NCBI GenBank assembly: GCA_003485765.1
Contig: DNHS01000012.1
Span: 2,652 to 38,269, forward strand
Source: Candidatus Omnitrophota bacterium
Lineage (GTDB): Bacteria; Omnitrophota; Gorgyraeia; Gorgyraeales; Gorgyraeaceae
Direction of reading: 5' to 3'
Length of the DNA stretch: 35,618 nucleotides
Below are positions 1 to 7,403 of the stretch, piece by piece (the stretch's first letter is position 1; every line of letters starts with the position of its first letter). Under the pieces are notes generated by a model. That model ran no database searches and had not been told where the DNA came from. It saw only the letters and a list, made by a program, of their open reading frames with translations. A program made the translations under genes and the position numbers.

Positions 1-1851
1 CGCCTTCCACACCTCTTTTTCCAGATCCTCCTTTAAAAGACTTTCGTTTACCGCGCCTATATTTTCGCCTTTGGCGCCTTTTAAAATATTAGAAGTTCTT
101 TCGCAAACCTTGGCTGCTTTTAAAAAATATTTCTCAGCGCTTATTTCAGATAGAGCCTCTACCCTTTTGAATACGCCTACTATATCATTGCAGTCGGACT
201 TAAGAACCGCCTGCTTCAACTCTATAGGCATGGTGTCAGGCGCCAGAAACTCAAGCCTTTCCTTTATATAATTAATTACCTTTTTCCTTAATTCTTCAGG
301 CGCAGACTTGTAGGGGAGGGTTTTAAACCCTACCCTACTATTATATAATTCTATCGCCTTGTCGATTAAACCCGTTAAATTTATCCTGAAGCCTTTATGT
401 TTTATAATCTGAATCAAGCCATGGGAATTCCTTCTGATGCCAAAAGGGTCAAAACTTCCTTTTGGCTCTATCCCACTGCCTAGAAGGCCTGCTATATTAT
501 CAATCCTGTCGCTTATCGCAAGTATTGCGCCTTCTATTGTTTCAGGAAGATCGTCGTCCATGCCTTTGGGAAGATAATGCTCTTTTATGGCTATTGCTAC
601 AGATTTCTTTTCTCCGCTTTTAAGGGCGTATTCCATTCCCATTACGCCCTGCAGGCTTGGAAATTCTCCTACCATTTGCGTGACAAGGTCTGATTTGCAT
701 AAATACGCCGCCTTTCTTATGTCTTCCCTCTTTGCAGCGTCTATATTTATCCTTTCAGAAATAAACGACGAGAGCTCTTCCAACCTTTGAATTTTTTCGA
801 ACATATTACCTAAATCTTTTTGAAAAATCAAGTCTTTTAATTTAGGGGTTTGGTCTGAAAGCGGATTTTTTATGTCTTCGTTGTAAAAAAACAGGCTGTC
901 CTTAAGCCTGGCTTCTAAAATATTAGCGTATTGCTTTTTCATCTTTGCTATATTTCTGCCTTTACCGTCAATTACAGCGATGAATTTATTAACCAATTTA
1001 TTATTTTTGGAAAGCGTGAATATCCTCTGGTGTTTGGACATGCTGGCAGTTAAAACATCTTTTGGGATCGCTAAATATTTCTTGTCAAAATCCCCTATCA
1101 TTAATACCGGAGACTTGACAAGAAAATTTGTTTCCTCAAGAAGATTTTTGTCAACATATTCATCCATGCCGAGTTTCTTTTGAATCGATTTAATCATATT
1201 GTATATTTCTGATTTCCTCTTGTCCTGGTCCAGTATATATGATTTTTCAAGTTTTTTAAGGTATGCGCCCGCTGACGTACTTTTAATAAATTTGGCCGGC
1301 GCGCTTCCCAGTTTAATCTTTATATTTTCCTTATCCAATAAAACCGCAATAGATTCTATCGGCCTTGCGAATCTCATGCCTGAATCATCCCACTTCATTG
1401 TCTTCGGAAAACCAATTGATTTTACAATTTCAGGTATTAGGCTCCGAAGAATCTCTTTTGCAGGCTTTGACTTTATTTTCTTAACAATAAATACATATTC
1501 GCCTTTTGGCATTTGTTTTATCTTCAAATCCTTAATATCTACTCCCTGATTCTTTGCAAAGCCTATGCCCTGAGGAGTAGGGTTATCATTTTCATCAAAT
1601 GCTATTTTCTTAGGCGGGCCGCTTATCTCCTGGGAAAGCTCTTCCTGTTTTAATGACATATCCTTGATATAGCATATGAGAGCTCCGGCTGTGCCAAATA
1701 CACTAATATCTCCATGCCCTATGCGCTCTCTGCTAAGCCTTTCAACAAACGCATTCTTCAGCTTATCCAAAGCAGGCCTTACATAGCCAGCTGGCAGCTC
1801 TTCAACATTGATCTCTAACAAAAAATCGCTGATGTTTTTCGCCATAATCAT
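1..1851 (-). CDS. glyS: Glycyl-tRNA synthetase beta subunit, 3' end cut by window edge
   Basis: The beta chain of the bacterial alpha2-beta2 glycyl-tRNA synthetase binds tRNA-Gly and works with GlyQ to charge it in the cytoplasm. The frame is open from the start to the window edge (about 617 codons). The family is usually near 690 residues, so some 70 C-terminal residues lie outside. The N-terminus reads MIMAKNISDFLLEINVEELP, matching the usual 'LLxEIxxEELP' opening, and later segments such as MKWDDSGMRFARPI are typical of GlyS. Two ATGs two codons apart (1851 and 1845) are both possible behind GAGATAAT. It directly follows glyQ with an 18-base gap. A 29-bp palindrome is embedded in frame near codon 505. 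Identification is firm; the exact start is not. Confidence 0.93.
   Translation of the reverse strand, partial: MIMAKNISDFLLEINVEELPAGYVRPALDKLKNAFVERLSRERIGHGDISVFGTAGALICYIKDMSLKQEELSQEISGPPKKIAFDENDNPTPQGIGFAKNQGVDIKDLKIKQMPKGEYVFIVKKIKSKPAKEILRSLIPEIVKSIGFPKTMKWDDSGMRFARPIESIAVLLDKENIKIKLGSAPAKFIKSTSAGAYLKKLEKSYILDQDKRKSEIYNMIKSIQKKLGMDEYVDKNLLEETNFLVKSPVLMIGDFDKKYLAIPKDVLTASMSKHQRIFTLSKNNKLVNKFIAVIDGKGRNIAKMKKQYANILEARLKDSLFFYNEDIKNPLSDQTPKLKDLIFQKDLGNMFEKIQRLEELSSFISERINIDAAKREDIRKAAYLCKSDLVTQMVGEFPSLQGVMGMEYALKSGEKKSVAIAIKEHYLPKGMDDDLPETIEGAILAISDRIDNIAGLLGSGIEPKGSFDPFGIRRNSHGLIQIIKHKGFRINLTGLIDKAIELYNSRVGFKTLPYKSAPEELRKKVINYIKERLEFLAPDTMPIELKQAVLKSDCNDIVGVFKRVEALSEISAEKYFLKAAKVCERTSNILKGAKGENIGAVNESLLKEDLEKEVWKA
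310..338. repeat. 29-bp palindromic element inside glyS
   Basis: Two 14-base arms flank one central base: the left arm is GTAGGGGAGGGTTT and the right arm is its reverse complement with one mismatch. A second 29-bp copy lies at 15294-15322 in another gene and another reading frame. The arms of the disrupted palindrome at 23617-23767 resemble these. The element is translated without a stop, giving roughly RVGFKTLPY in GlyS. Confidence 0.8.
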
Positions 1852-1863
1852 ATTATCTCTAAA

Positions 1864-1902
1864 ACAACTTTACATTTTAACATTGTTAAAATGTAAAGTT
1901 GT
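1864..1902. repeat. 39-bp perfect palindrome over the glyQ stop codon
   Basis: Two perfect 19-base arms (starting ACAACTTTACATTTTAACA) flank a single base. The palindrome supplies the last codons and the TAA stop of glyQ. It resembles the palindrome between groES and groEL (20633-20669), sharing AACTTTACA and the centre ACATTGT. It could form an RNA hairpin between glyQ and glyS, but no U-tract follows, so it is not called a terminator. Confidence 0.8.
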
Positions 1903-2748
1903 TTGCGTTTTGAGATAGACTTCAGCGCAGCGTTTGGCAAGGCCGCGGACCCTGGCTATATAGCGGGGCCTCTCGTTTTGGCTTATTGCGCCCCTCGCGT
2001 CCAGAACATTGAACGCGTGCGATGCCTTCAAAACAAAGCTATACGCAGGATACACAAGACCCTTATCTACCAATCTTTTTGCCTCTTTTTCAAAATATTC
2101 AAACATCTTTGAATACATCTCTATGCTAGCTTCTTCAAAATTATACTTTGAATATTCTATCTCATGCTGTTTGTGAATATCGCCGTAAGTAACGCCATTA
2201 TGCCATTCCAGGTCAAACAAATTGAATTTTTCCTGGATAAACATACATATACGCTCAAGGCCATATGTAATTTCGCACGGCACAAGATCTAGTTCTATGC
2301 CTGCCACCTGCTGGAAATATGTAAACTGCGTAATCTCTAAGCTGTCCAGCCATACTTCCCATCCAAGGCCTGACGCTCCCAGAGTAGGAGACTCCCAGTC
2401 ATCTTCCACAAACCTCGCTTCGTGGGCTTTCAAATCTATGCCAAGCGCCTTAAGGCTATCAAGATAAATCTTTCTTATGTCAGGCACTGTTGGTTTTATG
2501 ATCACCTGGTACTGGTAATAATGCTGAAGCCTAAGAGGGTTATCCGCATATCTTCCGTCGCAAGGCCGCCTTGAAGGCTGGACATAAGCCGCGCGCCACC
2601 TTTTTTTTCCAAGCGATTGGAAAAATGTGGCTGGATGAAAAGTGCCTGCGCCAACCTCTGTATCAATAGGCTCTACGATAAGGCATTCTCTGTCAGACCA
2701 AAATTTGTTCAGCTTTTCAATAACTTCTTGAAATGTAAGTTTTTTCAT
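1870..2748 (-). CDS. glyQ: Glycyl-tRNA synthetase alpha subunit
   Basis: This is the catalytic alpha chain of heterotetrameric glycyl-tRNA synthetase, a class II enzyme that forms glycyl-adenylate and transfers glycine to tRNA. The 292-residue length is normal. The sequence is close to family consensus throughout: TFQEVIEKLNKFW at the N-terminus, EVGAGTFHPATFF around residue 35, the arginine-rich YVQPSRRPCDGRYADNPLR near residues 55-73, and DDWESPTLGASGLGWEVW near residues 116-133. The start ATG overlaps the recO stop as ATGA, so the two are translationally coupled, and glyS follows. The last residues (about TTLHFNNVKM) are encoded by a perfect palindrome and look like an acquired tail rather than family sequence. 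Confidence 0.97.
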   Translation of the reverse strand: MKKLTFQEVIEKLNKFWSDRECLIVEPIDTEVGAGTFHPATFFQSLGKKRWRAAYVQPSRRPCDGRYADNPLRLQHYYQYQVIIKPTVPDIRKIYLDSLKALGIDLKAHEARFVEDDWESPTLGASGLGWEVWLDSLEITQFTYFQQVAGIELDLVPCEITYGLERICMFIQEKFNLFDLEWHNGVTYGDIHKQHEIEYSKYNFEEASIEMYSKMFEYFEKEAKRLVDKGLVYPAYSFVLKASHAFNVLDARGAISQNERPRYIARVRGLAKRCAEVYLKTQTTLHFNNVKM

Positions 2749-3383
2749 ATTAAAAATCTAACTGTTTTTAACGGCCTGTCCAAATTCTCTTCTATTATCT
2801 TAGCCGTAATCCCCTTTATCTCGCTATCCACATCTTTTGTCAATTTCATATTAGAAGTGGCCTTCCAAGATTCTTTTTCAAGATGCATTACGCTGGACAT
2901 TGCGCCTTTCGTGAGTTTAAAATACCCAGCGCCAGGCCAGAAGCCCAGAGCCATCAATAATTTTATTTCAAAAAATCTGGTTATGCTTTTAGCCTCTTTG
3001 CCGCTATCCAGAGATTTAAAACTATTATAGAGATTCTCAAATACCTCTTCTGATTTTCCTTCCGGCTCAGTAAACACATCTGTCAGTTCCAGCATGTAAT
3101 AGGCTGACGAAGCCCTGCCCCATTCCTTGAGTATATTAAGGAACACCTCCTGCGTCTCGCACTGCGATATTATAGAAAGGCCTCCCCTTTTTTTCTCGTA
3201 AAAAACTATCTGGTCCAGGCTGAAAAATATAGGATTTGCGTCGCTCCTCGGCCTCGAACCCCTGGCGCCTTTTATAATACCTTCTATTTTTCCGAAATCT
3301 TTTGTAAAAAAAGTTAGGATAAGGCTAGTTTCCCTGAAATCCTTCTTTTTTAAAAGTATCGCTTCTGTTTTCTGTATCGCCAT
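2745..3383 (-). CDS. recO: DNA repair protein RecO
   Basis: RecO acts in RecFOR recombinational repair, annealing single strands and loading RecA onto SSB-coated gaps. The 212-residue protein begins with the OB-fold signature MAIQKTEAILLKKKDFRETS and continues with GKIEGIIKGARGSRPRSDA, followed by the helical C-terminal domain (FFEIKLLMALGFWPG). The CxxC-type zinc-binding cysteines found in many RecO proteins are absent: the segment after GFWPG contains no cysteine. The start overlaps the end of the DUF502 gene by 59 bases, and the only upstream purine run is a weak AGG. The recO-glyQ-glyS order is common in bacteria. Confidence 0.9.
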   Translation of the reverse strand: MAIQKTEAILLKKKDFRETSLILTFFTKDFGKIEGIIKGARGSRPRSDANPIFFSLDQIVFYEKKRGGLSIISQCETQEVFLNILKEWGRASSAYYMLELTDVFTEPEGKSEEVFENLYNSFKSLDSGKEAKSITRFFEIKLLMALGFWPGAGYFKLTKGAMSSVMHLEKESWKATSNMKLTKDVDSEIKGITAKIIEENLDRPLKTVRFLI

Positions 3384-4002
3384 AATTCAAACCTGGCACG
3401 ACTGCTCCGCCCGATATGATCATCTTAATCCCATCTGTAACAGTCATATCTAGCTGTATAACTTGGTCTCTTGGAACTATCACAAAGAAACCAGATCCAG
3501 GAGTAGGCGAAGTCGGTACAAATACATTTACAACGTCCTTCTTTACCTTGATACCTGGCTCCCCTCCCACTTCAGAAGTAACAAAACCTATGGAATAAAT
3601 CCCGTTCCTGGGGTATTCCACCAACACTACTCTTTTGAAAATTGGATTTTTTTCCGAGAAGAACGCATTCGACATGTCTCTTATGCTTTTATAGATAGGG
3701 CTTATTATGGGTACTTTATAAAGAACTTGCTCTCCCCACCGGAATATCCTTCTTATTATGATAATCTTGCCCGCGAAACCTATCAATACAAGCAATGACG
3801 CTACTATTATCAATATTACCAGCTTCGTAAGGATCTCCAGATAAATCCTGTCAGGTATCCATGCGCCAAAAATCTCTCTCAAGGGCTCAAGCAGCAAAAA
3901 ATTAAGTTTTGCTATTATAAAATACAGGACCCAGAAAGTAATCGCGCTCGGCACGATTATCAATAGCCCTGTAAAAAAATTAGACCTGATTTTATGCCAC
4001 AT
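3325..4002 (-). CDS. DUF502 (COG2928) family inner-membrane protein
   Basis: This is a conserved membrane protein of unknown biochemical function. Two hydrophobic segments are visible, near residues 9-35 (FFTGLLIIVPSAITFWVLYF) and 58-85 (LTKLVILIIVASLLVLIGFA). They are followed by a soluble region with the family motifs VPIISPIYKSIRD and VFVPTSPTPGSGFFVIVP. The 225-residue length is normal. An AAGGA Shine-Dalgarno lies about nine bases before the ATG. Its end overlaps recO by 59 bases. The family is recognisable from sequence; no role can be stated. Confidence 0.88.
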   Translation of the reverse strand: MWHKIRSNFFTGLLIIVPSAITFWVLYFIIAKLNFLLLEPLREIFGAWIPDRIYLEILTKLVILIIVASLLVLIGFAGKIIIIRRIFRWGEQVLYKVPIISPIYKSIRDMSNAFFSEKNPIFKRVVLVEYPRNGIYSIGFVTSEVGGEPGIKVKKDVVNVFVPTSPTPGSGFFVIVPRDQVIQLDMTVTDGIKMIISGGAVVPGLNYGDTENRSDTFKKEGFQGN

Positions 4003-4020
4003 AGTATAAATTCCTTAGCT

Positions 4021-4072
4021 AATTTTGTCCTTGCTGTTTCGCTTTGCGAAGCAAAGCGGCGGGGACAAAATT
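4021..4072. repeat. Nested inverted repeat between dgk-pap2 and the DUF502 gene
   Basis: Outer arms AATTTTGTCC (4021-4030) and GGACAAAATT (4063-4072) enclose an inner 8-bp stem, CGCTTTGC/GCAAAGCG, with a GAA loop at 4040-4058. The right outer arm touches the upstream gene's stop codon. It is probably another dispersed palindrome or an mRNA processing hairpin. No U-run follows on the transcribed strand, so terminator activity is not evident. Confidence 0.65.
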
Positions 4073-4776
4073 CAACGGTGATTATACATCTGAAAAATAA
4101 ACACTGTCGTTATAACTCCGACCAAAGCGCCTATAAAAACTTCCATAAGATTATGGACATTGGCGCTTATCCTGCTTCTGGCTACAAGAAACGCCAGCAC
4201 GAACACGAGGAATATAACCAAGCTGTTCGGATAAAGAAGCGAGATTATTGTCCATATTGAAAAGGCTATCGCGGTATGGCCGCTCGGCATGCCTCCTCTT
4301 AAAGGAGTGCCCTTATGCAAAATAAGTTTGCTCAAAACCACTATAACAAGAATAATAATCAATATTATCAATGTTATATTCCAGCTGGACCCCCTTATTT
4401 TTGCAATATTATCTTCTATCCTGATCCCAGCCCTGCTGGCAAATAAAATATAACCGACTACCGCGGCAGTAATTGCGCTTAATAAAACTGCTCCAGCGCC
4501 TATATCCTTTACTATCCTCGCGAGAGGATGATATTCCTGACTCACCATATCCACTGTGTACTCAATAGCTGTATTAAACATTTCTGCAAAAAGGACAAAT
4601 GCTATTGTAATGCACAGCGCGATTAATTCCATATAAGTGAAATTCAGGAGTATGCCCAGAAGGACAGCAAAGAGCCCCATTAAAAAATGAAGCCTCATGT
4701 TGCGCTGGCTCTTAAAAACATACACAAAACCTTCTATGGCTGCGTTAAAACTTTCTACGAAACTCTGCTGTTGCAT
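4072..4776 (-). CDS. Diacylglycerol/undecaprenol kinase fused to PAP2 phosphatase domain
   Basis: Residues 1-112 form a DgkA-type small membrane kinase, with the signature VLFAEMFNTAIEYTVDMVS followed by EYHPLARIVKDIGAGAVLL. Members phosphorylate diacylglycerol or undecaprenol. Residues about 135-230 are a PAP2 acid-phosphatase module, with KGTPLRGGMPSGHT (motif 2 at 164-168) and SRISANVHNLME (motif 3). Motif 3 normally ends in Asp but has Glu at residue 212. The fusion puts a lipid kinase and a likely lipid phosphate or pyrophosphate phosphatase in one inner-membrane polypeptide, plausibly for the undecaprenyl carrier cycle; the substrate is inferred. It overlaps ybeY by 22 bases and has GGAAA upstream of the ATG. 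Confidence 0.88.
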   Translation of the reverse strand: MQQQSFVESFNAAIEGFVYVFKSQRNMRLHFLMGLFAVLLGILLNFTYMELIALCITIAFVLFAEMFNTAIEYTVDMVSQEYHPLARIVKDIGAGAVLLSAITAAVVGYILFASRAGIRIEDNIAKIRGSSWNITLIILIIILVIVVLSKLILHKGTPLRGGMPSGHTAIAFSIWTIISLLYPNSLVIFLVFVLAFLVARSRISANVHNLMEVFIGALVGVITTVFIFQMYNHR

Positions 4777-5195
4777 AAGCTTTCCATTAACTCTTTTTCT
4801 TTCGTTTTCATCTTTTTTCTCGCCCTTGGCTTTTCGTCATCATAACCTAACAAATGCAGAATGCCGTGCACAAAATAAAGGTTAAATTCCTCTTGAAAAT
4901 CTTTTTTTCGCTTCTTGGCTTCCCTCTTAGCTGTTTCCACGGATATCACCACATCTCCGAGTATAGACCCTGAAAGCCTTCTGGAGTCGCGCATGGGAAA
5001 CGCCAGGACATCCGTAGCGGAATTCTTTTGTCTATATTTCCAATTCAGGTTCCGGATATACATGTCATTTACAAGGACCAAACTCAACTCAGCGTCATCC
5101 TCAGCCATTGCCTTCAATACATGCCCTGCGCACTCTATTATTTTATTTTTATCAATCTTTTCTATATTCTGTAAATTCTGTATATCAATTTTCAT
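4755..5195 (-). CDS. ybeY: YbeY endoribonuclease / rRNA maturation factor
   Basis: YbeY is a metal-dependent RNase acting in 16S rRNA 3' maturation and ribosome quality control. The 146-residue protein contains NWKYRQKNSATDVLAFPM (family motif 'N..yR..d.pTDVLSFp') and the metal site FVHGILHLLGYDDEK. The canonical site is HGxxHxxGYDH, with three histidines. Here the third is Asp, so the zinc ligand set may be altered. An AGGAAA ribosome-binding site precedes the ATG. It lies between the 7TM-HD gene and the lipid kinase gene, the usual neighbourhood of ybeY. Confidence 0.92.
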   Translation of the reverse strand: MKIDIQNLQNIEKIDKNKIIECAGHVLKAMAEDDAELSLVLVNDMYIRNLNWKYRQKNSATDVLAFPMRDSRRLSGSILGDVVISVETAKREAKKRKKDFQEEFNLYFVHGILHLLGYDDEKPRARKKMKTKEKELMESLCNSRVS

Positions 5196-5205
5196 ATCGT
5201 ATTTC

Positions 5206-6780
5206 CTATGTCTTCATTTTGGTGTCATCTGGGTATTCCACCCGGCTGTGGTATATGCCTGTCAGGATATGCGTAAAAACCTCTGCTATTCTTTCGAGAT
5301 CTTTAAGGGTTAATTCGCATTCGTCCAGTTGAGCGTCTATAAATTTATTATTTATAACCTTCTTAACAAGGCCTTGTATACTGGAAGGGGTTGGATCATC
5401 GAGCATGCGCGAAGCAGCCTCCACTGAATCAGCCAGAAGCACGCACGCAGCTTCCTTTGTCTGAGGCTTTGGGCCAGGGTATCTGAAACCATCTTCGAAC
5501 ACTTCCTCATCCTCTGTCTTTTCAAGAGCCCTCTTAAAGAAATAAAAAACAAGGCCCGTGCCGTGATGCTGCCTTATTATATCCACTATCTTTTTATTTA
5601 AACCATACCGCTCGGCCAGCTCAACTCCGTTTTTAACATGATTGGTAATTATAAGACTACTCATCGTCGGAGAAAGTTTGTCATGCATTGATTCGCCAGT
5701 CTGATTTTCGCTGAAATACTCTGCCTTCTCAATCTTTCCTATGTCATGAAAATATGCGCTCACGCGAGCCAGAAGAGCGTTTGCGCCTATTGTTTCGCAC
5801 GCCGCCTCTGCAAGGTTCCCGACCACAAGACTGTGATGATATGTGCCAGGCGCTTTTATAACCATTTCCTTTAAAATAGGATGATTTAAATCAGCTATTT
5901 CCAGAAGGCTTATATTCGTGATTGTTTTAGACGCTATTTCAAAAATAGGCAAAACTCCTGTGACTATTATCGCTGACATCACTCCGTTGGCAAGCCCTAT
6001 AAACGCCTCAGTCATATAGGTATGAAAATCCAATGAATTTATAAGTCCTATTCCTATAAAATACGCCATGTTGGCAAGCCCTACTACAAATCCTGCTGTT
6101 ATAAGCTGCGATCTTCTTCTCGCGTCTCTAACTGCAAAAATCCCAACCATTCCGCCCACAACAGACGCTGCTGCTATATCCAGCCTGCCTCCTGAAATCA
6201 TGCCTATAATTATGCTTAAAAAACACGTGGTTATTATCGCCAGCCTGTTATTCAACAATAGCGCTATAAGCATTGAAGCAGCTGACGCAGGAATCAGATT
6301 GCTGGGCCAGGGAGATATTACAATAAACTTTGCCGCAATAGTCATAAGAATGCATATTGAAGCCAAAAGCATAAGTTCTTTATTGCCCACTATCAAGTCA
6401 GGCTCATAGAATTCAATATAAATGACAAGGAGCAGCATGAATAAGACTACTATCAAAGCAATGCCGAAAAATGCCACTACTTTAAGCGGATACGGCTCGC
6501 GTTGTTCAATTGCTTCAAGTTTTGCCATGTGGTCTTTTGATACGCGCTCTCCTTTATTAAGTATCAACTCGTTCTTCTTAACCTCTACTATGTCGCCTTT
6601 TATTTTAAAATCAAAAGGCGCGTATATTGATTTAAGCACTATGTCGCCTTCGTGAAATTCTGTCTTAAAGAGGCTGGTATCCCATTCCGCTACTGCCACC
6701 AGGATCAAACACGTAACAATAGCTATAAAAATATGGGGTATTTTATTATGAACTTTATTAATCCTCTGCTTTTTATTAAT
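5206..6780 (-). CDS. 7TM-HD (PgpH/YqfF-like) HDIG phosphodiesterase, probable ATT start
   Basis: This multi-spanning membrane protein has a C-terminal cytosolic HD domain: GTYHHSLVVGNLAE, YFHDIGK, then IIRQHHGTG and LADSVEAASRML. Characterised relatives (PgpH) hydrolyse cyclic di-AMP; that activity here is inferred. Several hydrophobic helices lie between the N-terminal region and the HD domain. The first usual start (TTG at 6708) would begin inside the first membrane helix and has no ribosome-binding site. The frame stays open upstream to an ATT at 6780, five bases after AAGGAG. That gives a basic N-terminus (INKKQRINKVHNK) followed by a full helix, so I place the start there (524 aa). The extracytoplasmic part is only about 70 residues, much shorter than in YqfF (about 700 aa in total). 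Confidence 0.85.
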   Translation of the reverse strand: MNKKQRINKVHNKIPHIFIAIVTCLILVAVAEWDTSLFKTEFHEGDIVLKSIYAPFDFKIKGDIVEVKKNELILNKGERVSKDHMAKLEAIEQREPYPLKVVAFFGIALIVVLFMLLLVIYIEFYEPDLIVGNKELMLLASICILMTIAAKFIVISPWPSNLIPASAASMLIALLLNNRLAIITTCFLSIIIGMISGGRLDIAAASVVGGMVGIFAVRDARRRSQLITAGFVVGLANMAYFIGIGLINSLDFHTYMTEAFIGLANGVMSAIIVTGVLPIFEIASKTITNISLLEIADLNHPILKEMVIKAPGTYHHSLVVGNLAEAACETIGANALLARVSAYFHDIGKIEKAEYFSENQTGESMHDKLSPTMSSLIITNHVKNGVELAERYGLNKKIVDIIRQHHGTGLVFYFFKRALEKTEDEEVFEDGFRYPGPKPQTKEAACVLLADSVEAASRMLDDPTPSSIQGLVKKVINNKFIDAQLDECELTLKDLERIAEVFTHILTGIYHSRVEYPDDTKMKT

Positions 6781-6782
6781 GG

Positions 6783-7403
6783 TTACTCCTTCGGTATCAC
6801 CAATTTCTGGCCTGGCCTTATTCTGTCCGGGCTCTTAAGAATATGCTTATTTATGTCGTATATGCTCTTCCATTTCTGAGTAGTTCCAAAAAACTTTTCA
6901 GATATCGTTTGAAGCGTGTCACCTTTTTGAACAACATAATATTGCTTCTCGTTCCCGCTGCCGGAAGATAGAACCTTGATTCCTGTATCACCAGAAGGCT
7001 CGCTATAAACTATCTGCGGCATTCTCATAGAGCCTGATCTGCTGCTAATCCTTGCAGTAGAAACCTGCTCTTTTCCGCTCCTAGACACATAAATCTCTTT
7101 CTCGGGAACCATGCTTCCCTGCATATACCCTCTATTTCCATACAGATCTTTATCTTCATTTTTAGTTTTTTCTTCTGTTGGCGCTCTATAAGCTGAAGGG
7201 ACCTCTACCTCTACATTATAAATTGTCCTTGTCTTTCTTACCTGCTCTCTGTCTTCAATTGCAGGAGGAGTCCCCATAATAACGCCCCTGTTGCCGTATA
7301 TCTCCTGATCAACCCTGTCCATCTCAGTAGTATAAGTTCTGACTACACATCCGGACACAAGAAACATAATTAACAATAAACAACAAATTATAAGCTTATT
7401 CAT
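6783..7403 (-). CDS. LysM-domain lipoprotein
   Basis: The protein starts with a lipoprotein signal peptide, MNKLIICCLLLIMFLVSGC, whose LVSGC lipobox predicts lipidation of Cys19. The middle carries two related segments, DQEIYGNRGVIMGTPP and DKDLYGNRGYMQGSM, suggesting an internal duplication. The C-terminal roughly 55 residues form a LysM domain (YYVVQKGDTLQTISEKFFG to RIRPGQKLVIPKE), a peptidoglycan-binding fold. It is probably an outer- or inner-membrane-anchored cell-wall binding protein with no catalytic domain. The start overlaps the aspS stop as ATGA and has a strong AAGGAGG. I recognise no specific gene name. Confidence 0.85.
   Translation of the reverse strand: MNKLIICCLLLIMFLVSGCVVRTYTTEMDRVDQEIYGNRGVIMGTPPAIEDREQVRKTRTIYNVEVEVPSAYRAPTEEKTKNEDKDLYGNRGYMQGSMVPEKEIYVSRSGKEQVSTARISSRSGSMRMPQIVYSEPSGDTGIKVLSSGSGNEKQYYVVQKGDTLQTISEKFFGTTQKWKSIYDINKHILKSPDRIRPGQKLVIPKE

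Noticed and set aside
71..1549. Several plus-strand open frames of 66-116 codons
   Set aside because: They are shadows of glyS, which is open across the whole stretch on the minus strand and reaches the window edge.
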